Assembly: GCA_019359075.1 (NCBI GenBank)
Contig: JAHHIB010000003.1
Location: 62,001 to 126,000, forward strand
DNA length: 64,000 bases
Direction: 5' to 3'
Source of the DNA: Kalymmatonema hyalinum WJT4-NPBG1
GTDB taxonomy: Bacteria; Cyanobacteriota; Cyanobacteriia; Cyanobacteriales; Nostocaceae
Positions 36,567 through 44,880 of the stretch are shown here, piece by piece. The translations under genes were made by a program, and so were the position numbers. The notes beneath the pieces are model-generated. The model worked only from the letters and a program-made list of their open reading frames with translations. It did no database searches and was not told where the DNA came from. Numbering within the stretch: position 1 is the first letter of the stretch; the number at the start of each line of letters is the position of its first letter.

Positions 36567-37919
36567 CTACTGCACTAGAGTTTTCATCTCCTGTACGAAA
36601 TTAGTGTAGACTTGACCTTGCAAAAACTGCGGGTGTTCCATAATCTTTTGATGAAATCCAATAGTCGTGGGTAGTCCTGTGATGGCACATTCTCGCAGTG
36701 CTCGTTTCATGCGGTTAATAGCAGTGGGGCGGTCTGGTCCCCAAACTATTAACTTACCGATGAGTGAGTCGTAGTAAGGCGGAATTTGATAATCGGTGTA
36801 AACATGGGAGTCGATGCGGACTCCGAAACCTCCAGGGGGGAGGTAACCACTGATACGTCCAGCGGAGGGTCGAAAGTCACTCTCAGGATCTTCCGCATTA
36901 ATACGGCATTCGATCGCATGACCTCGCAAGACGACTTGCTCTTGTGTCAGCTTGAGTTTTTCCCCTTGGGCAATCAGGATTTGTTCGGCAACCAAATCTA
37001 TCCCAGTAATCATCTCCGTTACTGGATGCTCGACTTGAATCCGGGTGTTCATTTCCATAAAGTAGAATTGACCGGATTTATCCAAGAGAAACTCAATGGT
37101 ACCTGCCCCACTGTAGTTGATAAACTGGGCTGCTTTGACGGCAGCTTGTCCCATTTTCTCTCGCAAGTCAGGATCTAAAGCCGGGCTAGGGGCTTCTTCT
37201 AGAAGTTTCTGGTTGCGGCGTTGAATAGAACAATCCCGTTCCCCTAGGTGGATGACGTTTCCGTAGTTATCAGCCAAGATTTGAAATTCGATATGGCGGG
37301 GACGCTCAATAAATTTTTCCAGATAAACCCCAGAATTACCAAATGCTGCTCCCGCTTCACCTTGGGCTGCTTGGAAGGATTTGACGAACTCGTTTTCAGA
37401 ACGTACTAAGCGCATACCCCGCCCGCCACCGCCAGCTGTGGCTTTAACCATCACTGGGTAGCCAATTTTTTGGGCGATCGCCAAACCTTCTTGCTCCGAT
37501 TCTACCAACCCATCACTACCTGGTACCGTGGGAACCCCAGCTTTTTGCATGGTTTCTTTTGCCGTAGATTTATCTCCCATCAGCCGAATCGCTTCCGGAG
37601 ATGGACCGATAAAAGCAATATGATGGTCAGCACAGATTTCTGCAAACCGAGCATTTTCTGCCAAAAAGCCATACCCAGGATGAATGGCGCTGGCATTACG
37701 TGTCAATGCCGCTGCAATAATATTGGGAATATTCAAATAACTTTTACTGCTAGCAGCTTCGCCAATGCAAACAGCTTCATCGGCAAGTTGGACGTGCAGA
37801 GCATTACGGTCAACGGTGGAATGTACCGCAACCGTTGCAATCCCCATTTCTTCACAGGCGCGGAGAATGCGAAGCGCGATTTCTCCCCGATTAGCAATTA
37901 ATATTTTGTCAAACTTCAT
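36567..37919 (-). CDS. accC: Biotin carboxylase subunit of acetyl-CoA carboxylase
   Basis: Carboxylates the biotin on BCCP with ATP and bicarbonate, the first step of fatty-acid synthesis. The 450-residue ATP-grasp protein shows [13 protein letters not shown] at the start, [12 protein letters not shown] (glycine-rich loop), [27 protein letters not shown] (catalytic). No accB is adjacent; cyanobacteria often place them apart. Confidence 0.98.
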   Translation of the reverse strand: MKFDKILIANRGEIALRILRACEEMGIATVAVHSTVDRNALHVQLADEAVCIGEAASSKSYLNIPNIIAAALTRNASAIHPGYGFLAENARFAEICADHHIAFIGPSPEAIRLMGDKSTAKETMQKAGVPTVPGSDGLVESEQEGLAIAQKIGYPVMVKATAGGGGRGMRLVRSENEFVKSFQAAQGEAGAAFGNSGVYLEKFIERPRHIEFQILADNYGNVIHLGERDCSIQRRNQKLLEEAPSPALDPDLREKMGQAAVKAAQFINYSGAGTIEFLLDKSGQFYFMEMNTRIQVEHPVTEMITGIDLVAEQILIAQGEKLKLTQEQVVLRGHAIECRINAEDPESDFRPSAGRISGYLPPGGFGVRIDSHVYTDYQIPPYYDSLIGKLIVWGPDRPTAINRMKRALRECAITGLPTTIGFHQKIMEHPQFLQGQVYTNFVQEMKTLVQ

Positions 37920-38360
37920 CTTCTAGCTTTGATATCAGTCCAGTAGATTGACATTTTCTACCGTCAAAATTGAAATTACGCAGAGCCTCATTTCAAATTC
38001 TGACTGGATCCCAACACTCTTCCTAAATATAAGGAAGGATTTCGCTGCTTGCCTCTACAGGTATTAACTACACTAGCAGCAGCAATGTTGCTAGTCCGGA
38101 GTTAGTTTCCCGACTTTGGCATTTTCATGCATACGGTGCGCTTCACGATAGACCTAATTTCCTTTGCAGGCGCGAATTGCGTTGCAAAGGAAATTGGCTA
38201 TACCCCTTTTTCATATCACGTGTGCAGCTACTACATTTGTGTCCGTCGAGTATACCCACCTGAAATATTTGTGAATTCCTGCACTTATTTTTTCTGTAAC
38301 TTGGGTATCAGTTACTATAATTCTTTCTGTTATGCTATATTTTATATTCAGAGAAACCTT
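37920..38360. other. Spacer between accC and tRNA-Leu with a long hairpin
   Basis: No gene is supported. At 38156-38195 there is a 13-bp perfect inverted repeat, AATTTCCTTTGCA and TGCAAAGGAAATT, around GGCGCGAATTGCGT, which itself can extend the stem. The hairpin lies downstream of the divergent accC promoter area and about 165 bp before tRNA-Leu. Confidence 0.65.
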
Positions 38361-38441
38361 GCGGATGTGGCGGAATTGGTATACGCGCACGTTTGAGGGG
38401 CGTGTGGCTTTGCCTTGCGAGTTCGAGTCTCGCCATCCGCA
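38361..38441 (+). tRNA. tRNA-Leu (anticodon GAG)
   Basis: Acceptor stem GCGGATG/CATCCGC, anticodon loop TTGAGGG within stem CACGT/GCGTG, a long class II variable arm with GGC/GCC stem, and T-arm GCGAG-TTCGAGT-CTCGC. The discriminator base is A. CCA is not encoded. Confidence 0.97.
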
Positions 38442-38619
38442 TTTTTTAGTGATGAGTCCTAAGTACCAACTGAGCAGTAGGATTTGACAAATTCAGGCAA
38501 GATGACTTACATCAAATTGTCTGTCACTTAGGGCTTAGGATTTAGCGCTCAGAACTTTCTTTCGCACTCAGAGCTTCAGTTGTGCTTTTATAGAGATAAA
38601 TGAAGTTTTGTAAAGAACC

Positions 38620-39249
38620 TTGACTGCGACTTTTACGCCGACAAACAACTTAACATTACCTACGGGATGGCATCGCCTGAGTCCGATTTGGCAAGGCGGG
38701 GAGGAAGTCATTCAACAAGGTTTGCCACACACTCAGCTGGCACCGACTTGGCAATTACTCCTCTTAGGTGACGGCTCCCCAACAAGGCACTTACAACTGC
38801 TGACAGGCGAGCGTACAGAAGTGGATGTCATCGATATGTCATTGATTGGCTTGGACTTGGATAGTGCGCCTGAACTGATCCAAGCAGTACCAGGACCACG
38901 ACTGCGGCGACAGGTGTGGTTGCGTACCGCCTCTGGGCAACGATTGGCGTATGCGACTTCATGGTGGGAAGCATCTCACGTAGATGAGTATTTGCAAAAC
39001 CGTTCGTTACCTATTTGGGCAAGTTTAGCTCGTTTGCGTACAGAGCTGTATCGCGATGTTCAGGGGATTTATTACGGTGAATCGAATGCTTTGGAGTCAG
39101 GCTTTGATGAAACTGGACCTTTTTGGGGCCGCCACTACTTGTTTTGGCATCATGGACAGCCGCTGACGTTAATTTACGAGGTTTTTTCGCCCTATTTAAC
39201 AAAATATCTCGGGTCTATGCAGCTAAATTCTACCAATGGTAAGGTTTAG
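38620..39249 (+). CDS. Chorismate lyase-like protein (Ycf21/DUF98)
   Basis: A 209-residue protein with the chorismate lyase (UbiC-like, DUF98) fold; in cyanobacteria the Ycf21-type enzyme makes 4-hydroxybenzoate from chorismate for plastoquinone. Features are W-Q-L-L-L-L-G-D-G-S-P-T-R, R-R-Q-V-W-L-R-T, A-T-S-W-W and the C-terminal G-R-H-Y-L-F-W-H-H-G-Q-P-L-T-L-I-Y-E-V-F, with the late Glu expected for catalysis. Start is TTG at 38620; no in-frame ATG is near, and M-T-A-T at this start resembles relatives. Confidence 0.85.
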   Translation: MTATFTPTNNLTLPTGWHRLSPIWQGGEEVIQQGLPHTQLAPTWQLLLLGDGSPTRHLQLLTGERTEVDVIDMSLIGLDLDSAPELIQAVPGPRLRRQVWLRTASGQRLAYATSWWEASHVDEYLQNRSLPIWASLARLRTELYRDVQGIYYGESNALESGFDETGPFWGRHYLFWHHGQPLTLIYEVFSPYLTKYLGSMQLNSTNGKV

Positions 39250-40137
39250 TCCCACATTTGCGAACTTAGAAGGTCTGTGACGCTATATTTTCAAGACCGC
39301 TTCTGAGTTCTAAATTTTTTACCGTCAAGAAGAGTTTTTGTTAGAACTTACGCATTGACAAATTGAATAAAACGTGTGTTAACGGAAAAAGAAGGCAAGA
39401 TGGGGACACAACTCTCCAATCAGCCGATTGCGCCCAGCGCAGTGCCCAAGGGGCAATCGCTAATGATCAGCGCTTTTAAAGATGGATAATACCTATGTTG
39501 CTCTATCTGGGGTTCGGACTATCGGAACGACTACCAAGCCATCACAAGCCTTGTGCGACCTTAACACTTATACTTTTAAACATTTTTGAGAAGGTGGGCT
39601 TGAACTCACATGGTCAACTTTCTGTCAATGCGTAAGTCCTATTCTATAGGGGAGTACCAAAAAATAAATTATCCATTATGTAGCGTGGGTTAGGCGCACG
39701 ACACTTGAGGTTTTACATTCAGGACTTGCATTGCGGCGTAACCCAGCATTGTTTCTGTCACTACAAATTGGAGATTTTTTTAATTGGAAGTCCCTAGATC
39801 AAATATTTTTAAACTTTTATTAAGTAATTTTAGATTTCAAATAAAAAATGATTATTTACATTCTCAATGCCGTGCTTGAGGAATCAGAGTAAAGCATTGC
39901 ATAATGTAAAGATTTACCCTATCTTAAAAAAAATGTACTTAGGTAGTCTGTGGTATGATGCTGTATTGATTGGGAAAGTTTTGTTAATTTTAGCTACATT
40001 TCAACCATCATCTTAAAAGAGCCTACGTAGTAGCAAACTTAGAAAAAGTGGTAGGTTAATTACCGAAGGGCGTCGCAGTCTAGGGTAAAGAAAAAAATGT
40101 AAAAAGCAACCCTAGATATCAGGAAACCTTTTGGTTA
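39250..40137. other. Spacer with small inverted-repeat element, no gene
   Basis: Apart from the element at 39343-39639 there is AT-rich non-coding DNA. A second G+C-rich phrase (GCGCCCAGCGCAGTGCCCAAGG) lies within the element. The stretch 39900-40137 probably holds the promoter and leader of the DUF3352 gene. Confidence 0.6.
39343..39639. mobile_element. MITE-like element with 17-bp inverted ends
   Basis: The ends are AGAACTTACGCATTGACA (39343-39360) and the complement of AGGACTTACGCATTGACA (39622-39639), differing at one or two positions. The 297-bp body has no open frame, so it cannot move alone and would depend on a transposase elsewhere. No clear target duplication is visible. Confidence 0.7.
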
Positions 40138-41910
40138 ATGCCAACAAGCAATTATGATGCACGCAAGTATGAGGTATTGGTTTCAATGGCACTGCCCCTT
40201 GTGTCTAGTTCGATGAGGAAAAGAAAGAAACCGTCTTTGGTACTGACGCTCTCGTTCGCTGGATTATTGATTGGTGCGGGGAGTGGGCTTTACTGGCTGT
40301 TCACTCAGGGAAACCTCTTTTCTAGAGATTTATTACCAGGCGCAAATATTATTCCCCAAAATGCTCTAGTTGCAGTTTCCCTAACTACCGATCCAGGGCA
40401 ATGGGAGAAATTACGAGAGTTTGGGACAAAAGAAACTCAAGCAGAACTCGATAAAAATTTAGTGCAGTTGCGCGATCGCTTCCTGACGAATCATGGCTAT
40501 GACTTCCAGAAAGATATCAGTCCTTGGGTTGGCGATCAAGTCACCATCGCAATTGTTGCCCCAAACGCGAGTAAAACCACATCAAAACCTGTTGCTACCG
40601 ATGCAGAAGCGACAAGCAACGAGCAGTCGATGGTGATGATTCTGCCAGTGAAAAATTTACAAAGAGCTAGCAGCATCTTGGCACAACCTAAAGCAGTTAA
40701 AGATGGCAAATGGATTGACCGCACCTATCAGAATATTCCGATCAAAGAAACTCAAGGACAAGTAGGAGAAAAATTCTCAGCAGCCCTACTAGATGGGCGT
40801 TTTCTACTGATCACTGATAATCCCAAAACGACAGAACAAGCGATTGACGCCTACAAAGGTAAAGCATCCCTAGCTACAAGTGCGGGTTTTGCCGAAAATT
40901 TCCCAAAAATTGCCATATCCGGACCCTTTGCTCAGTTCTACGTGAATGTGCCTTACTCTGCTAAGATAGCTACTGCATCTCCAAACCGTCCTTTGCCTGC
41001 TCAAGTTTTGAGTCAACTTCAGAATAACCAAGGTTTAGCAGGGACAATGACTCTGGAGTCACAAGGAATCCGGTTGAAGAGCGTTTCTTGGCTAAATCCT
41101 AATAGTCAGCGGGTACTCGCAGTGGAAAACAAAGCCGGAAAAATGCAAAACCGCTTGCCTGCAGAGACTTTGATGATGCTGTCTGGCGGGAACTTACAAC
41201 AGTTGTGGGCAGACTATGTTTTAACTTCCCAAAGAAATCCCTACTCGCCAGTCATACCAGAACAACTGCGAAATGGTGTGAAATCTCTGACAACTCTCGA
41301 TTTAGATCAGGATTTGCTGAACTGGATGGGAGGAGAGTTTTCTGTCTCTGTGATTCCCAATACTCCCAAAGAAGGTTTGCCAGAAAATTTTCGTGCAGCT
41401 TTGGTTTTCATGGTACAGGCAAGCAATCGTTCCCGTGCTGAAATAGCCTTAAAACAGCTCGATGAAGTCATGAAAAATCAATACCAGTTTCAGGTAAAAT
41501 ATACGACAGTTGATGGGAAACCTGTTGTCAACTGGATCGGACCTTTTGGAACATTAACAGCCACTCATGGTTGGTTGGATGGAGATGTGGCTTTCTTAAC
41601 GGTTGGAGCGCCTGTGAATGATAGAGTTATTCCTAGACAGAATAACACTTTAGCTAACACTGCCTTATTCCAAAATACAGTACCAAGCGAACCCAATCCC
41701 ACAAATGGTCAGTTGTTCTTAGATGTGGAAAGGACAGGTAAGTATTTTCCCTTAGCGAGCTTTGTGCCTAATCAACGAGCTTTGTTAGAGGCAACACGCT
41801 CAGCAGGAGTGACAGCAGCTGTCAGTGATAGCCGCAGTACTCGCTACGATATTTTTGTATCACTTAAAAAAGCTGGAAAACCAGACCCTTTACCAAGTCC
41901 AGCAAAATAA
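40138..41910 (+). CDS. DUF3352-family membrane-anchored protein
   Basis: A 590-residue protein. After an N-terminal stretch ending R-K-R-K-K-P-S, one helix (about 32-52) is followed by a large extracytoplasmic part of the DUF3352 type, with L-L-P-G-A-N-I-I-P-Q-N-A-L-V-A-V-S-L-T-T-D near 65-90 and an internal repeat of the A-G-x-x-L pattern. Function of this family is not known. A later start, M-A-L-P-L at codon 17, is possible. It is followed by ccsB after a 113-bp gap. Confidence 0.88.
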   Translation: MPTSNYDARKYEVLVSMALPLVSSSMRKRKKPSLVLTLSFAGLLIGAGSGLYWLFTQGNLFSRDLLPGANIIPQNALVAVSLTTDPGQWEKLREFGTKETQAELDKNLVQLRDRFLTNHGYDFQKDISPWVGDQVTIAIVAPNASKTTSKPVATDAEATSNEQSMVMILPVKNLQRASSILAQPKAVKDGKWIDRTYQNIPIKETQGQVGEKFSAALLDGRFLLITDNPKTTEQAIDAYKGKASLATSAGFAENFPKIAISGPFAQFYVNVPYSAKIATASPNRPLPAQVLSQLQNNQGLAGTMTLESQGIRLKSVSWLNPNSQRVLAVENKAGKMQNRLPAETLMMLSGGNLQQLWADYVLTSQRNPYSPVIPEQLRNGVKSLTTLDLDQDLLNWMGGEFSVSVIPNTPKEGLPENFRAALVFMVQASNRSRAEIALKQLDEVMKNQYQFQVKYTTVDGKPVVNWIGPFGTLTATHGWLDGDVAFLTVGAPVNDRVIPRQNNTLANTALFQNTVPSEPNPTNGQLFLDVERTGKYFPLASFVPNQRALLEATRSAGVTAAVSDSRSTRYDIFVSLKKAGKPDPLPSPAK

Positions 41911-42023
41911 ATAATGATGAAAATTTCAGCATTCATGATTGATTAACATTTCTAACCTCCTCAAAACAGATAGGATCGTAACAATCAGAATCAATACTAT
42001 ATTGAGTGGAGATAACGTTATTT

Positions 42024-43082
42024 ATGAATTTAATTGCACTCCAGAACTGGCTAGACAATGCCTCGTTTGCAGTTCTATTTGTCACAATGCTGGTTTATTG
42101 GGGTGGGGCGGCTTTTCTAAATTTGCCTGCAACTGCTGTAGGGACAGCAGGCATGGCGATCGCTAATTTGTGCATAGCGACCCTACTAGGGGCAAGATGG
42201 CTGGAGGCTGGGTATTTTCCTTTAAGTAATTTGTATGAATCTTTATTTTTCTTAACTTGGGGAATAACGACTGTCCATCTGATTGCCGAAAACACGAGCC
42301 GTAGCCGCTTGGTAGGAGTCGTGACAGCACCTGTAGCTATGGGGATCACCGCTTTTGCCACCCTCACCTTGCCATCAGAAATGCAAGTCGCAGAACCTCT
42401 AGTACCTGCGCTGAAATCCAATTGGCTGATGATGCACGTCAGCGTGATGATGTTGAGTTACGCGGCTTTGATGGTGGGTTCGCTCGTGGCGATCGCCTTT
42501 TTGATTGTGACTCGCGCTCAAGACATCCAATTACAAGGGAGTTCTGTCGGTACTGGTGGATATCGCAGCAATGGCTATCGCTTGCACAAAGCGGGTGAAC
42601 TAGTTTCTCAAACAGAATCTCAAACACAAGCAGTTGCTGCTGACAATAACGGAGTCGTTCGTCGTGAAAGCAATAGCAACGGCAAAACTGCTGTTTTGGA
42701 TTTAGTCACTGTCCCTCAGTCTCAAGCCGTAGCAACAGCGGAACCCCTTTCACCTCAGCGTCTCAGCCTTGCGGAAACCCTAGACAACATCAGCTATCGT
42801 ATCATCGGGTTGGGTTTTCCCCTGCTGACTATTGGTATTATTGCTGGTGCTGTTTGGGCGAACGAAGCATGGGGATCTTACTGGAGTTGGGATCCCAAGG
42901 AAACTTGGGCATTAATTACTTGGTTAGTTTTTGCTGCTTATCTTCACTCCCGGATCACTCGCGGTTGGCAAGGGCGTCGTCCGGCAATTTTAGCCGCTAG
43001 TGGCTTTGTTGTTGTTTGGATTTGCTATCTGGGGGTTAATTTGTTGGGTAAGGGTTTGCACTCATACGGTTGGTTCTTTTAA
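42024..43082 (+). CDS. ccsB: Cytochrome c biogenesis protein CcsB (system II heme handling)
   Basis: System II c-type cytochrome assembly: carries heme across the thylakoid or cytoplasmic membrane for attachment to apocytochromes (the plastid homolog is called CcsA). The 352-residue protein has about eight helices and the WWD-type heme motif [15 protein letters not shown] near residue 290. His residues on flanking helices are present. ATG at 42024 ([10 protein letters not shown]) is preferred to GTG at 42006. A polar insert of about 75 residues (Ser/Gln/Asn-rich) precedes the last helices. Its last 11 codons are duplicated downstream of the HAD gene. Confidence 0.93.
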   Translation: MNLIALQNWLDNASFAVLFVTMLVYWGGAAFLNLPATAVGTAGMAIANLCIATLLGARWLEAGYFPLSNLYESLFFLTWGITTVHLIAENTSRSRLVGVVTAPVAMGITAFATLTLPSEMQVAEPLVPALKSNWLMMHVSVMMLSYAALMVGSLVAIAFLIVTRAQDIQLQGSSVGTGGYRSNGYRLHKAGELVSQTESQTQAVAADNNGVVRRESNSNGKTAVLDLVTVPQSQAVATAEPLSPQRLSLAETLDNISYRIIGLGFPLLTIGIIAGAVWANEAWGSYWSWDPKETWALITWLVFAAYLHSRITRGWQGRRPAILAASGFVVVWICYLGVNLLGKGLHSYGWFF

Positions 43083-43184
43083 GAACCTCACCCCCTACCC
43101 CCTCTCCCTCCGGGTTCGCCAGTCGCCTACGGCGGGAAACCCGCCTACAGCGCTGGACTCACCACCAGCGGAGAGGGGGTTATT
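43049..43184 (+). repeat. Direct repeat 1: ccsB tail plus C-rich element
   Basis: From TAAGGGTTTGCAC in the last codons of ccsB, through the stop, the CCCCTACCCCCTCTCCCTCC tract and on to GGAGAGGGGGTTATT. The same sequence, with a 49-bp or so insert of another repeat, recurs at 44056-44240. Confidence 0.85.
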
Positions 43185-43353
43185 AATAGTAACGACCCGT
43201 AATTTTTATCTAATACCGATTCAAAAAATGTTTGCGACAGATACCCCATCCGCCTGACGGCACCCTCCCCTTCCCAAGGGGAGGGTTGGGGAGGGGTCTT
43301 GTCCATGTGTTGCATTCTTTTTTCAAATTGGTATAACTGCAATATAGAAGAAA

Positions 43354-44058
43354 ATGCGTTTTCTCGATAAATTTGATGCCATCCTCCTCGACATGGGAAA
43401 CACTTTCATGTTCGATTGTGACCGATTTTCTGACTTAGAGGATTTTGGCAAAACATATCGTGAAATAAATGGAACTGTATTTAACAACGCCCAAGTTAAA
43501 TCAATAATTTCTGACGTATTTAATCAGATGGGCAAGGATTATGAAAATCCAAAATACTATGAATGCTTCCCACCCGTTAAAAACTATTTTGTTAAAGTTA
43601 TTCAAGAGAACAACTTACCTGATCATGAAATTGATTTGTTAGAGGAAGTTTTTGCAATTCACGAAATAGGCATAATTCCAGATAGTTACGTAGAAACCAT
43701 TGTACAACTGAGAAAAACTCATAAATTGGGTGTTGTATCAAATATTTGGTGCAAAAGCGAATTCTGCCTCAAGGAATTTCACAGAGTAGGAATTACTGAT
43801 TTATTTAAAACGATTATATTTTCTTCTGATTATGGCATTATCAAACCTTCGCCTTTAATCTTTCAAAAAGCGATAGAACTGATGGAAGTGTCTGAATCCA
43901 AAATTGTATTTGTAGGGGATAATTTGCTGTTTGATATTACAGGAGCAAAGAAAGTAGGTTTATCTGCAATATGGATTAATTCAGATAATAAAAAACTTTC
44001 TTCAAATATTCCAACTCCTGATTTAGTAATTCAAGACTTACGAGATTTACTTGAGTAA
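43354..44058 (+). CDS. HAD-superfamily hydrolase-like protein
   Basis: A 234-residue HAD protein with cap domain. Motif I is L-L-D-M-G-N-T-F, which keeps the nucleophile Asp but has Gly where phosphatases have the second Asp. Motif II is G-V-V-S-N-I, motif III is I-I-K-P-S-P and motif IV is V-F-V-G-D-N-L-L-F-D-I. Without the second Asp it may be a dehalogenase-like or other HAD, not a typical phosphatase. The gene is AT-rich and is bracketed by two copies of the ccsB tail repeat; its TAA stop is the first codon of copy 2, so the native C-terminus may have been altered. Confidence 0.88.
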   Translation: MRFLDKFDAILLDMGNTFMFDCDRFSDLEDFGKTYREINGTVFNNAQVKSIISDVFNQMGKDYENPKYYECFPPVKNYFVKVIQENNLPDHEIDLLEEVFAIHEIGIIPDSYVETIVQLRKTHKLGVVSNIWCKSEFCLKEFHRVGITDLFKTIIFSSDYGIIKPSPLIFQKAIELMEVSESKIVFVGDNLLFDITGAKKVGLSAIWINSDNKKLSSNIPTPDLVIQDLRDLLE

Positions 44059-44240
44059 AGGTTTGCACCCATACGGTTGGTTCTTTTAAGAACCTCACCC
44101 CCCTACCCCCTCTCCCTCCGGGTATGCCTTCGGCACGCTACGCGTTCGCCCTTGGCGTGCGCAAAGCGCTTACGTCAGTCGCCTACGGCGGGAAACCCGC
44201 CTACAGCGCTGGACTCACCGCCAGCGGAGAGGGGGTTATT
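44056..44240 (+). repeat. Direct repeat 2: duplicated ccsB tail plus C-rich element
   Basis: TAAAGGTTTGCACCC followed by the same bases that end ccsB (ATACGGTTGGTTCTTTTAAG) and the same C-rich/G-rich element. A foreign G+C-rich insert (TTCGGCACGCTACGCGTTCGCC and on) interrupts it near 44128-44180. Confidence 0.85.
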
Positions 44241-44296
44241 TTATGCGTAGGCGCGTTGTTTTCTGTCTGCTGACTATGGCAACGCCTATCTATTCT

Positions 44297-44746
44297 CTAG
44301 TTGCTAAAAACATCCTTGATTGTATCAATAGCGCTTTCAACAGCATTCTTTGACCTATCTACTTGCTCCTTAGTCCGAGCTGCATCTTCCTCTGCTCTTT
44401 TGTAAATTCGAGCCTCATCTCTGTTTGCTTTGCGCTCAACAGGACTTCCATTGTCATCTGTTGCTTGCTCAACTCGGTCGGCATTTTTATTTGCAGTTCG
44501 CTCAACGCGCTCTTTCGTATCTTCGATGAAATCCTTAGATAATTTAGCACCTTTGTTGAGGTTATCTTTAACCTGTGAGCTAATGTCTGCCTCCGCGATT
44601 AAGGTTGCAGTAGGATTAGCCATTGCTGCGCTGTTCGAGAAAAACGCACCTTGCCAAACGAAGGCTACAGCTGACACACAAAACAGAGTTGTAGCCAGAA
44701 AGCGTCCTACAGTTGAAACCCGTTTCAGCAAATCATTCAGTTTCAT
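44297..44746 (-). CDS. Exported charged helical protein, unknown function
   Basis: A 149-residue protein with an N-terminal signal (about residues 15-42, ending near A-M-A-N-P) and a mature part that is one long charged helix rich in Lys, Glu, Asp, Arg and Asn (D-N-L-N-K-G-A-K-L, E-R-V-E-R-T-A-N-K-N-A-D-R). It resembles the low-temperature- or stress-induced exported proteins common in cyanobacteria, but I cannot name a family with certainty. No partner is obvious: it is flanked by prolyl oligopeptidase on the same strand, about 115 bp away. Confidence 0.75.
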   Translation of the reverse strand: MKLNDLLKRVSTVGRFLATTLFCVSAVAFVWQGAFFSNSAAMANPTATLIAEADISSQVKDNLNKGAKLSKDFIEDTKERVERTANKNADRVEQATDDNGSPVERKANRDEARIYKRAEEDAARTKEQVDRSKNAVESAIDTIKDVFSN

Positions 44747-44880
44747 AGAATAGAATCTCCATCTCTATTTAGCATCCTATTTTTACTTGATTTGGCTTTG
44801 AAGCCAAATCGTTCTTTAGATAGAGGTTCTCCCGTCTTGACTCTCCCCGGAGTCAACGCATGGGGATTCATTTCGTGAAA

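Noticed and set aside
43212-43334. Second MITE-like element before the HAD gene (AATACCGATTCAAAAAATG ends)
   Set aside because: The ends match only loosely and need gaps; the centre is a C-run/G-run palindrome of another family. Too weak to call.
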